This document shows, one piece after another, positions 27,527-35,169 of a stretch of DNA of 64,000 bases. Both the position numbers and the translations under genes were made by a program. Below the pieces are notes generated by a model. That model searched no databases and was not told the DNA's origin. It saw only the letters and a program-made list of their open reading frames with translations. The stretch's first letter is position 1; the number at the start of each line of letters is the position of its first letter. The stretch is from the NCBI RefSeq assembly GCF_007923445.1, contig NZ_VOJI01000003.1, positions 186,001 through 250,000 on the forward strand. The letters are read 5' to 3'. The DNA is from Puniceibacterium confluentis. GTDB lineage: Bacteria > Pseudomonadota > Alphaproteobacteria > Rhodobacterales > Rhodobacteraceae.

Positions 27527-28383
27527 GCCATGCCCATCCGTTTCAGAACCAGCCGCTGCACCAGCCCGATCAGCGCCACGGCGGCTGCCGCCAGCACCGC
27601 CGCCATGATCAGCGCCGACCAGATCTGGATCGTCTGGCCGTAATACGACCCGGCCAGCAGCCGCGCCCCCAGCCCCGCCACCGCCCCGGTCGGCAGTTCG
27701 CCGACGATGGCCCCCACCAGCGAGGCGGCCATGGCAACCTTCATCGAGGTGAACAGATAGGGCATCGACGACGGCAGCCGCAGTCTGAGCAGTTCCTGCA
27801 GGCGCGAGGCGTTCCAGGTCCGCATCTGGTCAAGCTGCATCGCATCCGGGCTGCGCAGCCCCTTGACCATGCCGACGACGATGGGAAAGAACGACAGATA
27901 CATGCTGATCATCGCCTTGGGCAGCAGTCCCGACAGCCCCACCGCGTTCAGAACGACGATGATCATCGGTGCAATGGCAAGAATCGGGATGGTCTGGCTG
28001 GCAATCACCCACGGCATCACGCTCATGTCCATCACCCGGTTGTACACGATGCCCAGCGCCAGCGCGAATCCCAGCGCCGTCCCCAGCGCAAAGCCCAGAA
28101 GCGTCGCGCTCAGCGTGATCCAGGAGTGATAGACCAGGCTGCGTTTCGAGGTGATCTTCTTGTCCACCACCGTGTCCCACAGTTCGACCGCCACCTGGTG
28201 CGGCGCCGGCAGCTTGGGTTTGTCCTGTGCCCAGGTGTCTGCCACCAGTTCCGGCAGGTCCAGTGTCACGTCCGCCCGCGCCGCCACGTCCCGGCTCCAG
28301 GGCGCATTCAGCCAGACGGCCGCAGCGTACCAGATCACGAAGATCGCGCCGACAACCGTCAGAACAGGAAGGATGGATTTCAT
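27523..28383 (-). CDS. ABC transporter permease (SsuC/ThiX-like), first copy
   Basis: 286 aa permease with an N-terminal helix (ILPVLTVVGAIFVIWYAAAVWL), a soluble insert of ~60 residues and a five-helix core bearing the EAA loop (ASRLQELLRLRLPSSMPYLFTSMKVA). ATG 28381-28383 overlaps the acetyltransferase stop as ATGA, with GGAG upstream; a GTG three codons earlier is possible. It pairs with the downstream permease for the pyrimidine-linked importer. Confidence 0.88.
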   Translation of the reverse strand: MKSILPVLTVVGAIFVIWYAAAVWLNAPWSRDVAARADVTLDLPELVADTWAQDKPKLPAPHQVAVELWDTVVDKKITSKRSLVYHSWITLSATLLGFALGTALGFALALGIVYNRVMDMSVMPWVIASQTIPILAIAPMIIVVLNAVGLSGLLPKAMISMYLSFFPIVVGMVKGLRSPDAMQLDQMRTWNASRLQELLRLRLPSSMPYLFTSMKVAMAASLVGAIVGELPTGAVAGLGARLLAGSYYGQTIQIWSALIMAAVLAAAAVALIGLVQRLVLKRMGMA

Positions 28384-28835
28384 CGCCGCCACTCCATCCG
28401 CAATTCGCGGATGCCGGTGGACACCCGATCCGCTGTCGGGCCGAGCGTGGCGACGGGATCCGGCTCTTGCTCTGCCACCGTCTCAAAGCCTTCGCGGGCA
28501 TAGAACCTTTGCGCGCCGAGATTCGGCAGATGGGTGTTCAGCGACAGGTAGGCCCGCCCCGCCTTGGCACGGTCCATCAGCCGTTTGCCCAGCCCCTGGC
28601 CCGTCCGCGCGCAATAGAACCCCCAGATATGCGCGATTTTGCTCTCGATCGAGATATAGCCCTCGACCGGATCGCCAATCACCCACATTTCGCGCAGTGC
28701 CATCCCCCTGGCGATCAGCGCCTTGATCTGCCCTGCGGGCAGATCCCTCGGCATCCAGGGCGTGGCGTCGATCCAGGCGTTCACGATTCCGGCCATTGCA
28801 GGCACGTCCTGCGGTACGGCGCGTCGCGGCATCAC
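28380..28835 (-). CDS. GNAT-family acetyltransferase inside the ABC operon
   Basis: 151 aa GCN5-related N-acetyltransferase: N-terminal RRAVPQDVPAMAGIVNAWID, core strand GYISIESKIAHIWGFYC and the acetyl-CoA loop RTGQGLGKRLMD (Q/RxxGxG/A, about residues 77-84), ending with the FYAREGFE motif. It overlaps both neighbours by 4 bases, so it is translated with the ATPase and permease. Its substrate is unknown; acetylation of a catabolic intermediate or of a transporter or enzyme lysine is possible. Confidence 0.85.
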   Translation of the reverse strand: MMPRRAVPQDVPAMAGIVNAWIDATPWMPRDLPAGQIKALIARGMALREMWVIGDPVEGYISIESKIAHIWGFYCARTGQGLGKRLMDRAKAGRAYLSLNTHLPNLGAQRFYAREGFETVAEQEPDPVATLGPTADRVSTGIRELRMEWRR

Positions 28836-29647
28836 TGCGTGGTTCCCGCGCGCAGTCCTTCGCGGACGCGGTGCGCTATCTCGATGAACTCCGGCGAATC
28901 GCGTATCTCCAACGGCCGGTCACGCGGCAAAGGACTGTCGATCACATCGGTGATCCGCCCGGGGCGGGGTGACATCACGACAATCCTAGTGCTGAGATAG
29001 ACCGCTTCCGGAATCGAATGGGTGACAAAGGCGATGGTCTTGCCGGTGCGCTTCCACAGCGCCAGAAGCTGTTCGTTGAGATGATCGCGCACGATCTCGT
29101 CCAGCGCTCCGAAAGGTTCGTCCATCAGCAGAAGGTCGGCGTCGAACGCCAGCGCCCGCGCAATGCTCGCCCGCTGCTGCATGCCGCCAGACAACTGCCA
29201 GGGGAATTTCTTCTCGAATCCGGCGAGTTCGACCAGTTCCAGGACCCGGGTCACACGGCTGGCCTGCTCGGCGCGGGAATAGCCCATTATTTCCAGCGGC
29301 AGCCGGATGTTTCCCCCGATCGTGCGCCAGGGATACAGCCCGGCCGCCTGAAACACATAGCCATAGGCCCGTGCGCGCCGCGCCTCCTGCGGCGTGACGC
29401 CGTTCACCAGAATCTCGCCGGCTGTCGGCGTTTCGAGATCCGCCATCACCCGCAGGAACGTGGTCTTGCCACAGCCCGACGGCCCAATGAAGCTGACAAA
29501 ATCCCCCTTGCCGATGTCGAGCGAGACATCGCGCAGGGCGTGCACCGGCCCGTCACTGGTCTGAAACGTCAGATCCACCCCGCGCGCCGAGATCACCGCC
29601 CCGGCCGCTGTTTTTGTTTCCACCGCCATTGCGTCTGCGCCGCTCAC
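28832..29647 (-). CDS. ABC transporter ATP-binding protein (SsuB/TauB-like)
   Basis: 271 aa ATPase: Walker A GPSGCGKTT, Q-loop (YVFQAAGLYPW), signature LSGGMQQR, Walker B LLLMDEPFGALD and H-loop FVTHSIPEAV. It energises the two downstream permeases. The GTG start at 29645-29647 overlaps the dihydropyrimidinase stop as GTGA; ATG 29629 is an alternative. Being cotranscribed with pyrimidine catabolic genes, it likely takes up their substrate. Confidence 0.9.
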   Translation of the reverse strand: MSGADAMAVETKTAAGAVISARGVDLTFQTSDGPVHALRDVSLDIGKGDFVSFIGPSGCGKTTFLRVMADLETPTAGEILVNGVTPQEARRARAYGYVFQAAGLYPWRTIGGNIRLPLEIMGYSRAEQASRVTRVLELVELAGFEKKFPWQLSGGMQQRASIARALAFDADLLLMDEPFGALDEIVRDHLNEQLLALWKRTGKTIAFVTHSIPEAVYLSTRIVVMSPRPGRITDVIDSPLPRDRPLEIRDSPEFIEIAHRVREGLRAGTTQ

Positions 29648-31098
29648 ACCCCGGTTGCCGGAATGCCGGTCCGTTCCACCTTGCGCGGCGCGGTCAGTTC
29701 CTTCCAGGATGACAGCGCCCGGCTGACCGGCCCGGCAGGATCGCGCGGCACGAACTTGCCATGGCCCGATTCCGTGCGCACTTCGCCATCCATGACCGCG
29801 ACCTTGCCCCGGGTCAGGGTATAACGCGGCAGTCCCTTGACGTGCTTGCCCTCGAACACGTTGTAATCAATGGCCGATTGCTGGCTGGCGGCAGTTATCG
29901 TCTTTTCCTTCTCCGGGTCCAGAACCACGATATCCGCATCCGCTCCGACCAGAATCGCGCCCTTCTTGGGATAGACGTTCAGGATCTTGGCAATATTGGT
30001 CGAGGTCACGGCGACAAATTCATTCGGCGTCAGCCGCCCGGTGCTGACACCGTAGGTCCAGAGCATCGGCAAGCGGTCCTCGAGCCCGCCGGTGCCGTTC
30101 GGGATCTTGGTGAAGTCACCGACACCAAAGCGTTTCTGCTCGGTGGTAAAGGCGCAATGGTCCGTTGCCACCACCGACAGCGACCCCGATTGCAGACCGG
30201 CCCACAGGCTGTCCTGATGCTGCTTGTTGCGGAACGGCGGCGACATCACCCGGCGCGCGGCATGGTCCCAGTCGGGGTTGAGGTACTCTGACTCGTCCAG
30301 AGTCAGATGCTGGATCAGCGGCTCGCCCCAGACCCGCTTGCCCTGCATCCGGGCGCGGCGGATCGCCTCGTGGCTTTCCTCGCAAGAGGTGTGCACCACG
30401 TAGAGCGGCACCCCCGCCATATCGGCGATCATGATCGCCCGGTTCGTCGCCTCGCCCTCGACCTGTGGCGGGCGCGAATAGGCGTGCGCCTCGGGCCCGT
30501 TGTTGCCGGCAGCCAGAAGCTGGGCCGACAGTTCGGCCACCACATCGCCGTTTTCGGCGTGCACCAGCGGAATTGCCCCCAGCTCGGCGCAGCGCTTGAA
30601 GGATGCATACATCTCGTCATCATTGACCATCAGCGCGCCCTTGTAGGCCATGAAATGCTTGAAGGTATTGATTCCGCGCTCTTTTACGACGGTTTCCATC
30701 TCGTTGAAAACCTGTTCACCCCACCAGGTGACCGCCATGTGAAAGGAATAGTCACAGTTCGCCCGGGTCGATTTGTTGTCCCACATCTGCAACCCGTCCA
30801 GCAGACCCTGCCCCGGCGACGGCAGGCAGAAATCGACCACCATCGTCGTGCCCCCCGACAGTGCCGCGCGGGTGCCGCTTTCGAAATCATCGCTGGAATA
30901 GGTTCCCATGAACGGCATCTCGAGGTGGACATGCGGGTCGATTCCGCCCGGCATGACAAAACATCCGGTTGCGTCCAGCACCTCGTCGCCGCTGAGATCC
31001 CTGCCGATTTCAGTGATCACGCCATTCTCGATCAGTACATCCGCCTTGTAGGTCAGATCCGCGGTCACGATGGTGCCGTTCTTGATGACTTTGCTCAT
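29644..31098 (-). CDS. hydA: Dihydropyrimidinase
   Basis: Zinc amidohydrolase that opens dihydrouracil/dihydrothymine to N-carbamoyl-beta-amino acids, step 2 of the reductive pyrimidine pathway. 484 aa: metal ligands in GGIDPHVHLEMPF (about 52-64), the carboxylated lysine region INTFKHFMAYKGAL, VHAENGD, HTSCEES and ATDHCAF. GGGAGAGACC precedes ATG 31098. The operon with N-carbamoyl amidohydrolase upstream and PreTA nearby makes dihydropyrimidinase more likely than D-hydantoinase or phenylhydantoinase. Confidence 0.93.
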   Translation of the reverse strand: MSKVIKNGTIVTADLTYKADVLIENGVITEIGRDLSGDEVLDATGCFVMPGGIDPHVHLEMPFMGTYSSDDFESGTRAALSGGTTMVVDFCLPSPGQGLLDGLQMWDNKSTRANCDYSFHMAVTWWGEQVFNEMETVVKERGINTFKHFMAYKGALMVNDDEMYASFKRCAELGAIPLVHAENGDVVAELSAQLLAAGNNGPEAHAYSRPPQVEGEATNRAIMIADMAGVPLYVVHTSCEESHEAIRRARMQGKRVWGEPLIQHLTLDESEYLNPDWDHAARRVMSPPFRNKQHQDSLWAGLQSGSLSVVATDHCAFTTEQKRFGVGDFTKIPNGTGGLEDRLPMLWTYGVSTGRLTPNEFVAVTSTNIAKILNVYPKKGAILVGADADIVVLDPEKEKTITAASQQSAIDYNVFEGKHVKGLPRYTLTRGKVAVMDGEVRTESGHGKFVPRDPAGPVSRALSSWKELTAPRKVERTGIPATGV

Positions 31099-31122
31099 GG
31101 GGTCTCTCCCTGTCGGATTGTC

Positions 31123-31362
31123 TTACTGTTCATTCAGGCAGGCCGGCGCGCCATCAGCGCCCAGGACCTTTTGCGGCGGGCCGCCATCCGCCGGAACCAC
31201 CGTCTGGCAGCCATTCGGATCGACCACCAGCGACGCGCCGACCGTGTCCCTGACAATCAGCGACCCATCCGCGGCGCGCACCCGGTCGATGCCTTCCGGC
31301 GTTCCGGTGCCGGTGCAGCCGGCGATCAGAACAAGGCTGGCAAACAGGACCGCGCGGTTCAC
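31123..31362 (-). CDS. Small lipoprotein in the pyrimidine operon
   Basis: 79 aa with a short signal ending in the lipobox LIAGC (Cys near residue 16), then a ~60-residue mature part with a cysteine pair (NGCQTVV and PACLNEQ). The GTG start overlaps the stop of the preceding amidohydrolase as GTGA, and the next gene begins 24 bases later. I know no function; the coupling suggests a role at the membrane with the adjacent ABC importer or simple operon passengership. Confidence 0.72.
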   Translation of the reverse strand: MNRAVLFASLVLIAGCTGTGTPEGIDRVRAADGSLIVRDTVGASLVVDPNGCQTVVPADGGPPQKVLGADGAPACLNEQ

Positions 31363-32609
31363 GTGATGACCTCTGCCGTCTCGATCACCGCATGCATCAG
31401 CACATCCGCGCCTGCCGCAGCCCACTCTTTGGTGATCTCTTCAGCCTCGTTGTGGCTGAGCCCGTCGACGCAGGGGCACATGATCATGGCCGTCGGTGCC
31501 ACCTGATTGATCCAGCAGGCGTCATGCCCCGCCCCCGAGATGATGTTGCGGTGCGAATACCCCAGGCGTTCGGCCGCCGCCCGCACCGCCGCGACACAGC
31601 CCGGATCAAAGGTCACCGGGTCGAAGCCGCCAACCTTTTCGAACGAGACTTCAAGCTGCATGTCCTCGCAGATTTTCCGAGCCTGCTCCTTCATCTGCGT
31701 TTCCATGTCCTGAATGACCGCCAGGTCCGGCGACCGGAAATCGACGGTAAACACCACCTTGCCGGGGATCACGTTGCGCGAGTTGGGGTAAACATCGATA
31801 TGCCCGGCAGCGCCCACCGCATGGGGCCCGTGCGCCCGGGCGATGGTTTCGACCGCCTCCAGAACCCGGGCCATGCCCAACCCTGCATTGCGCCGCATCG
31901 GCATCGGGGTCGATCCGGTGTGGGCCTCCTTGCCGGTGATCGTCACCTGGGTCCAGGACAGCCCCTGACCATGGGTGACAACGCCGATGTCCTTGCCCTC
32001 GGCCTCGAGAATTGGGCCCTGTTCGATATGCAGTTCAAAGAAAGCGTGCATTTTCCGCGCGCCCACCGGTTCGTCGCCGCGCCAGCCGATCCGGTCCAGC
32101 TCGGCGCCGAAGGTCTTGCCAGTCGCATCCTCACGCGCCTCGGCCCAGGACTGGTCATGTACTCCGGCAAATACTCCGGAGGCGAGCATCGCCGGCGCAA
32201 AGCGGGTGCCTTCCTCGTTGGTCCAGTTGGTCACCACGACGGGATGTCTGGTCTTGATGCCCAGGTCGTTCATTGTCCGCAGGATTTCGAGCCCGCCCAG
32301 AACCCCCAGAACGCCGTCGTACTTGCCACCGGTAGGCTGGGTGTCCAGATGCGAGCCGACATACACCGGCAACGCCTGGGGATCGGTTCCGGCACGGGCC
32401 GCGAACATGTTGCCCATCGCATCCAGCCCCATGGTACAGCCCGCTTCCTCGCACCATGAGCGGAACAGGGCGCGAGCCTCGGCATCGGCGTCGGTCAGGG
32501 TCTGGCGATTGTTGCCCCCGGCCACACCCGGGCCAATCTTGGCCATGTCCATCAGGCTGTTCCACAGCCGGTCGCCGTTGATCCGCAGGTTCTCCCCCGG
32601 TGCCGCCAT
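31359..32609 (-). CDS. N-carbamoyl-beta-alanine amidohydrolase family (Zn-dependent hydrolase)
   Basis: 416 aa M20-family amidohydrolase (allantoate/carbamoyl amino acid hydrolase branch). Metal sites GSHLDTQPTGGKYDGVLG, the TNEEGTRF catalytic glutamates, HIEQGP and SGAGHDACW are present. With dihydropyrimidinase downstream it should hydrolyse N-carbamoyl-beta-alanine to beta-alanine, CO2 and ammonia, the third reductive step. ATG 32607-32609 is used since upstream in-frame residues are non-conserved and GGGGAA precedes it. It begins the minus-strand operon behind a RutR-like box. Confidence 0.9.
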   Translation of the reverse strand: MAAPGENLRINGDRLWNSLMDMAKIGPGVAGGNNRQTLTDADAEARALFRSWCEEAGCTMGLDAMGNMFAARAGTDPQALPVYVGSHLDTQPTGGKYDGVLGVLGGLEILRTMNDLGIKTRHPVVVTNWTNEEGTRFAPAMLASGVFAGVHDQSWAEAREDATGKTFGAELDRIGWRGDEPVGARKMHAFFELHIEQGPILEAEGKDIGVVTHGQGLSWTQVTITGKEAHTGSTPMPMRRNAGLGMARVLEAVETIARAHGPHAVGAAGHIDVYPNSRNVIPGKVVFTVDFRSPDLAVIQDMETQMKEQARKICEDMQLEVSFEKVGGFDPVTFDPGCVAAVRAAAERLGYSHRNIISGAGHDACWINQVAPTAMIMCPCVDGLSHNEAEEITKEWAAAGADVLMHAVIETAEVIT

Positions 32610-32670
32610 CGTTGTTCCCCAGTCTCTGTCGTCTCGCAGGCGGAAACACTTGCCACCGCCGGAGATGTTT

Positions 32671-32686
32671 TTTACCATTTGGTCAA
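32671..32686. promoter_or_regulatory. RutR-like operator, site 1
   Basis: TTTACCATTTGGTCAA closely matches the RutR palindrome TTGACCAnnTGGTCAA described for E. coli. It sits in the divergent promoter region between the amidohydrolase operon and the rutR gene, 62 bases before the hydrolase start, so it can control both directions. Confidence 0.78.
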
Positions 32687-32798
32687 GCCACGATTGCAAT
32701 GCGACGAACCACTGTCAAGGACTGACTTGGGCCACATCCCGGGCATCCCGCGTGCAAATTTTCAGCCTGCCCGGTCGGGCGGCACACCGGAGAGACCG

Positions 32799-33431
32799 AT
32801 GCCACAGTCCGTTGACGCGCGTGCCGAAAAAAAGCCCAGCCGCATCCAGCTGCGAAACCGCCGCAAGATCCTCGAGGCCGCTCTGGACGTGTTTTCGCAG
32901 CATGGTTTCCGCGGCGCGACACTTGACCAGATTGCCGAGGCAGCCGGTCTGTCCAAGCCCAACATGCTCTACTACTTTGACAACAAGGAAGCCATTCATG
33001 TCGAGCTGCTGAGCGCCCTGATGGCAGAGTGGCTTGCGCCGCTGGAAGTCATGGACCCGGACGGCGAGCCGCTGGAAGAGTTGCTGGGCTACATTCGCCG
33101 CAAGATGCAGATGAGCCGCACTTATCCCCGCGAAAGCCGACTGTTTGCCAATGAGATCATCCAGGGCGCGCCGCGCATCGGACCTGATCTCAACCAGCGC
33201 CTGAAGCCGCTTTTCGACGAGAAATGCGCCTTGATCCGGATCTGGATGCAAGCCGGCAAACTGACGCCGATGGACCCCGGGCATCTGATCTTCTCCATCT
33301 GGGCGATCACCCAGCACTATGCCGATTTCGAAGCCCAGGTTCAGGTCCTCATGCCCGACTCAGCTGTTGCCTGGGACACGGCGATGCAGCATGTCGAGAC
33401 CATGTTCCGAACATTGCTTTCCGCCGAATGA
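32799..33431 (+). CDS. rutR: Pyrimidine-responsive TetR-family regulator RutR
   Basis: 210 aa TetR-type regulator. The HTH lies at about 44-63 (LDQIAEAAGLSKPNMLYYF). The C-terminal half closely follows E. coli RutR, with segments LAPLEVMD, YPRESRLFANEIIQGAP and HLIFSIWAITQHYADFEAQV, the ligand domain that senses uracil/thymine. ATG 32799 follows CGGAGAGACC; an upstream in-frame extension is not supported. It is divergent from the catabolic operon, with RutR boxes in front of both catabolic transcription units. Confidence 0.9.
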   Translation: MPQSVDARAEKKPSRIQLRNRRKILEAALDVFSQHGFRGATLDQIAEAAGLSKPNMLYYFDNKEAIHVELLSALMAEWLAPLEVMDPDGEPLEELLGYIRRKMQMSRTYPRESRLFANEIIQGAPRIGPDLNQRLKPLFDEKCALIRIWMQAGKLTPMDPGHLIFSIWAITQHYADFEAQVQVLMPDSAVAWDTAMQHVETMFRTLLSAE

Positions 33432-33480
33432 GCGACCGGGGTTTACTGGCTGTTTAGGTTTGTGCGTTTAGGGTCTCGTT

Positions 33481-33744
33481 ATGGACGGGCAGGCACCACC
33501 ACATTCGCAGATCATGCAGCTGCAAAACTCCGGGCGGATCAATCATGCCTGGTTGGCCCGAATTTTTTCCGCCAATGCCGCCAAAAATGGCGGAGTGGTC
33601 CGGCGTAAGATACGTGATGTCCACCGCGAAGTCGGTCGCGCGACCTTCATTGCCGAAGTGCAAAGACGCGGGTTTCACCTCATCACTTGCAGCGACCAGT
33701 ACTTGGTCATCTGCCACGATGGACAGCTTCGCGTCATCTGCTGA
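33481..33744 (+). CDS. Small conserved-looking hypothetical protein
   Basis: 87 aa, basic, without signal peptide or membrane segment. The core HAWLARIFSANAAKNGGVVRRKIRDVHREVGRATF followed by EVQRRGFHLITCSDQYLVIC resembles a small Rhodobacterales family that is often given a misleading enzyme name; I do not assign a function. AGGG lies 8 bases before ATG 33481. It follows rutR by 49 bases and ends just before a pair of A/T palindromes. Confidence 0.6.
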   Translation: MDGQAPPHSQIMQLQNSGRINHAWLARIFSANAAKNGGVVRRKIRDVHREVGRATFIAEVQRRGFHLITCSDQYLVICHDGQLRVIC

Positions 33745-33749
33745 GGCAA

Positions 33750-33820
33750 AGAAAATTCGGCCGAATTTTCTGAGTGACAGACCAGTGTTTCCCAAGATTT
33801 TTCGAACGAAAAATCTTGGG
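33750..33820. terminator. Tandem A/T-rich palindromes, probable bidirectional terminator
   Basis: Two palindromes in tandem: a perfect 22-bp one at 33750-33771 (arms AGAAAATTCGG) and one with 14-base arms CCCAAGATTTTTCG and a two-base loop at 33791-33820. T-tracts sit inside the stems, so both strands give hairpins ending in U-rich stretches. They separate the convergent small gene and preA. A similar pair lies at 54767-54812. Confidence 0.7.
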
Positions 33821-33827
33821 CTCCGCG

Positions 33828-35135
33828 CTAGACTGCCGCTTTCGCCGCCGCGGGATTGTTCGGATGTGTTGTCCAGTTGGCGTAGTCGGGAAGCACAGTC
33901 CGTCCGGTACGGGGGTCCACGGCCCCGGCGGCCATCTGCTCCATGGTGATACAGTCGTCGACCGGGCAGACGTTCACACACAGGTTGCAGGCAACACATT
34001 CGTCATCCTTGACGGTGAAGGTCCGGTCTGCGGACATTGCGATTGCCTGATGCGAGGTATCCTCGCAGGCCGCAAAGCACCGCCCGCAGGAAATGCACAG
34101 ATCCTGATTTATTTTTGCCTTGGCAATGTAGTTCAGGTTCAGGTGCTGCCAGTCGCTCAGGTTTGGCACAGCCTTGCCGATGAGTTCGGACGTGGCGACC
34201 ATGTCCTTCTTGTCCATGTAGTCGGACAGACCCGAGATCATCTCTTGCACAATCTTGAATCCATAGGTCATCGCAGCCGTGCAGACCTGCACGTTACCGG
34301 CCCCCAGCGCCATGAACTCGGCCGCATCCTTCCAGGTGGTCACGCCGCCAATGCCTGAAATCGGCAGGCGCGCCATCTCGGGCGTCCGGGCGATTTCCGC
34401 AACCATGTTCAGCGCGATCGGCTTCACCGCAGGGCCGCAATAGCCGCCATGGGCGCCCTTGCCGTCAATCGTCGGTTCGGGTGCGAACAGATCCAGATCC
34501 ACCGAAGTGATCGAGTTGATCGTGTTGATCAGACTGACGGCATCCGCTCCGCCGCGCATCGCCGCCAGCGCTGGCTGCTTGATATCGGTGATATTCGGCG
34601 TCAGCTTTACGATGCAGGGCATCCGGGTGTTCTGTTTGACCCAGCGCGTCACCATCTCGATATACTCGGGAACCTGACCGACGGCGGATCCCATGCCGCG
34701 CTCGGACATGCCGTGCGGGCAGCCAAAGTTCAATTCGACGCCATCGGCGCCGGTCTCTTCGACAAGCGGCAGAATTGCTTTCCAGGCCTGCTCCTCGCAG
34801 GGCACCATGAGCGAAACCACAATTGCCCGGTCCGGATAGTCGCGCTTGACCGCCTTGATTTCGCGCAGATTCACTTCGAGCGGGCGATCTGTGATCAGCT
34901 CGATGTTGTTCAGGCCCAGCAGACGGCGATCGGCGCCCCAAATCGCGCCGTAGCGCGGCCCGTTGACGTTGACCACTGGAGGCCCGGCCTCGCCAAGTGT
35001 CTTCCACACCACCCCGCCCCAGCCGGCCTCGAAAGCGCGGCGGACGTTGTATTCCTTGTCGGTCGGCGGCGCCGATGCCAGCCAGAACGGGTTCGGGCTC
35101 TTGATGCCCACAAATTCGGTTGTCAGATCAGCCAT
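33828..35135 (-). CDS. preA: NAD-dependent dihydropyrimidine dehydrogenase subunit PreA
   Basis: Catalytic subunit that reduces uracil and thymine to dihydropyrimidines, first step of the reductive pathway. 435 aa: an FMN TIM barrel (about 1-310) with the catalytic-loop GCPHGMSERGMGSA (Cys139) and IKAVK/GIGGV phosphate-binding segments, then two [4Fe-4S] motifs, Cys347/350/353/357 and Cys380/383/386/390. GGAGATG precedes ATG 35135. It is transcribed after preT. Confidence 0.95.
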   Translation of the reverse strand: MADLTTEFVGIKSPNPFWLASAPPTDKEYNVRRAFEAGWGGVVWKTLGEAGPPVVNVNGPRYGAIWGADRRLLGLNNIELITDRPLEVNLREIKAVKRDYPDRAIVVSLMVPCEEQAWKAILPLVEETGADGVELNFGCPHGMSERGMGSAVGQVPEYIEMVTRWVKQNTRMPCIVKLTPNITDIKQPALAAMRGGADAVSLINTINSITSVDLDLFAPEPTIDGKGAHGGYCGPAVKPIALNMVAEIARTPEMARLPISGIGGVTTWKDAAEFMALGAGNVQVCTAAMTYGFKIVQEMISGLSDYMDKKDMVATSELIGKAVPNLSDWQHLNLNYIAKAKINQDLCISCGRCFAACEDTSHQAIAMSADRTFTVKDDECVACNLCVNVCPVDDCITMEQMAAGAVDPRTGRTVLPDYANWTTHPNNPAAAKAAV

Positions 35136-35169
35136 TGTTCATCTCCTGCCACACGGTCCCGAACGGGGT

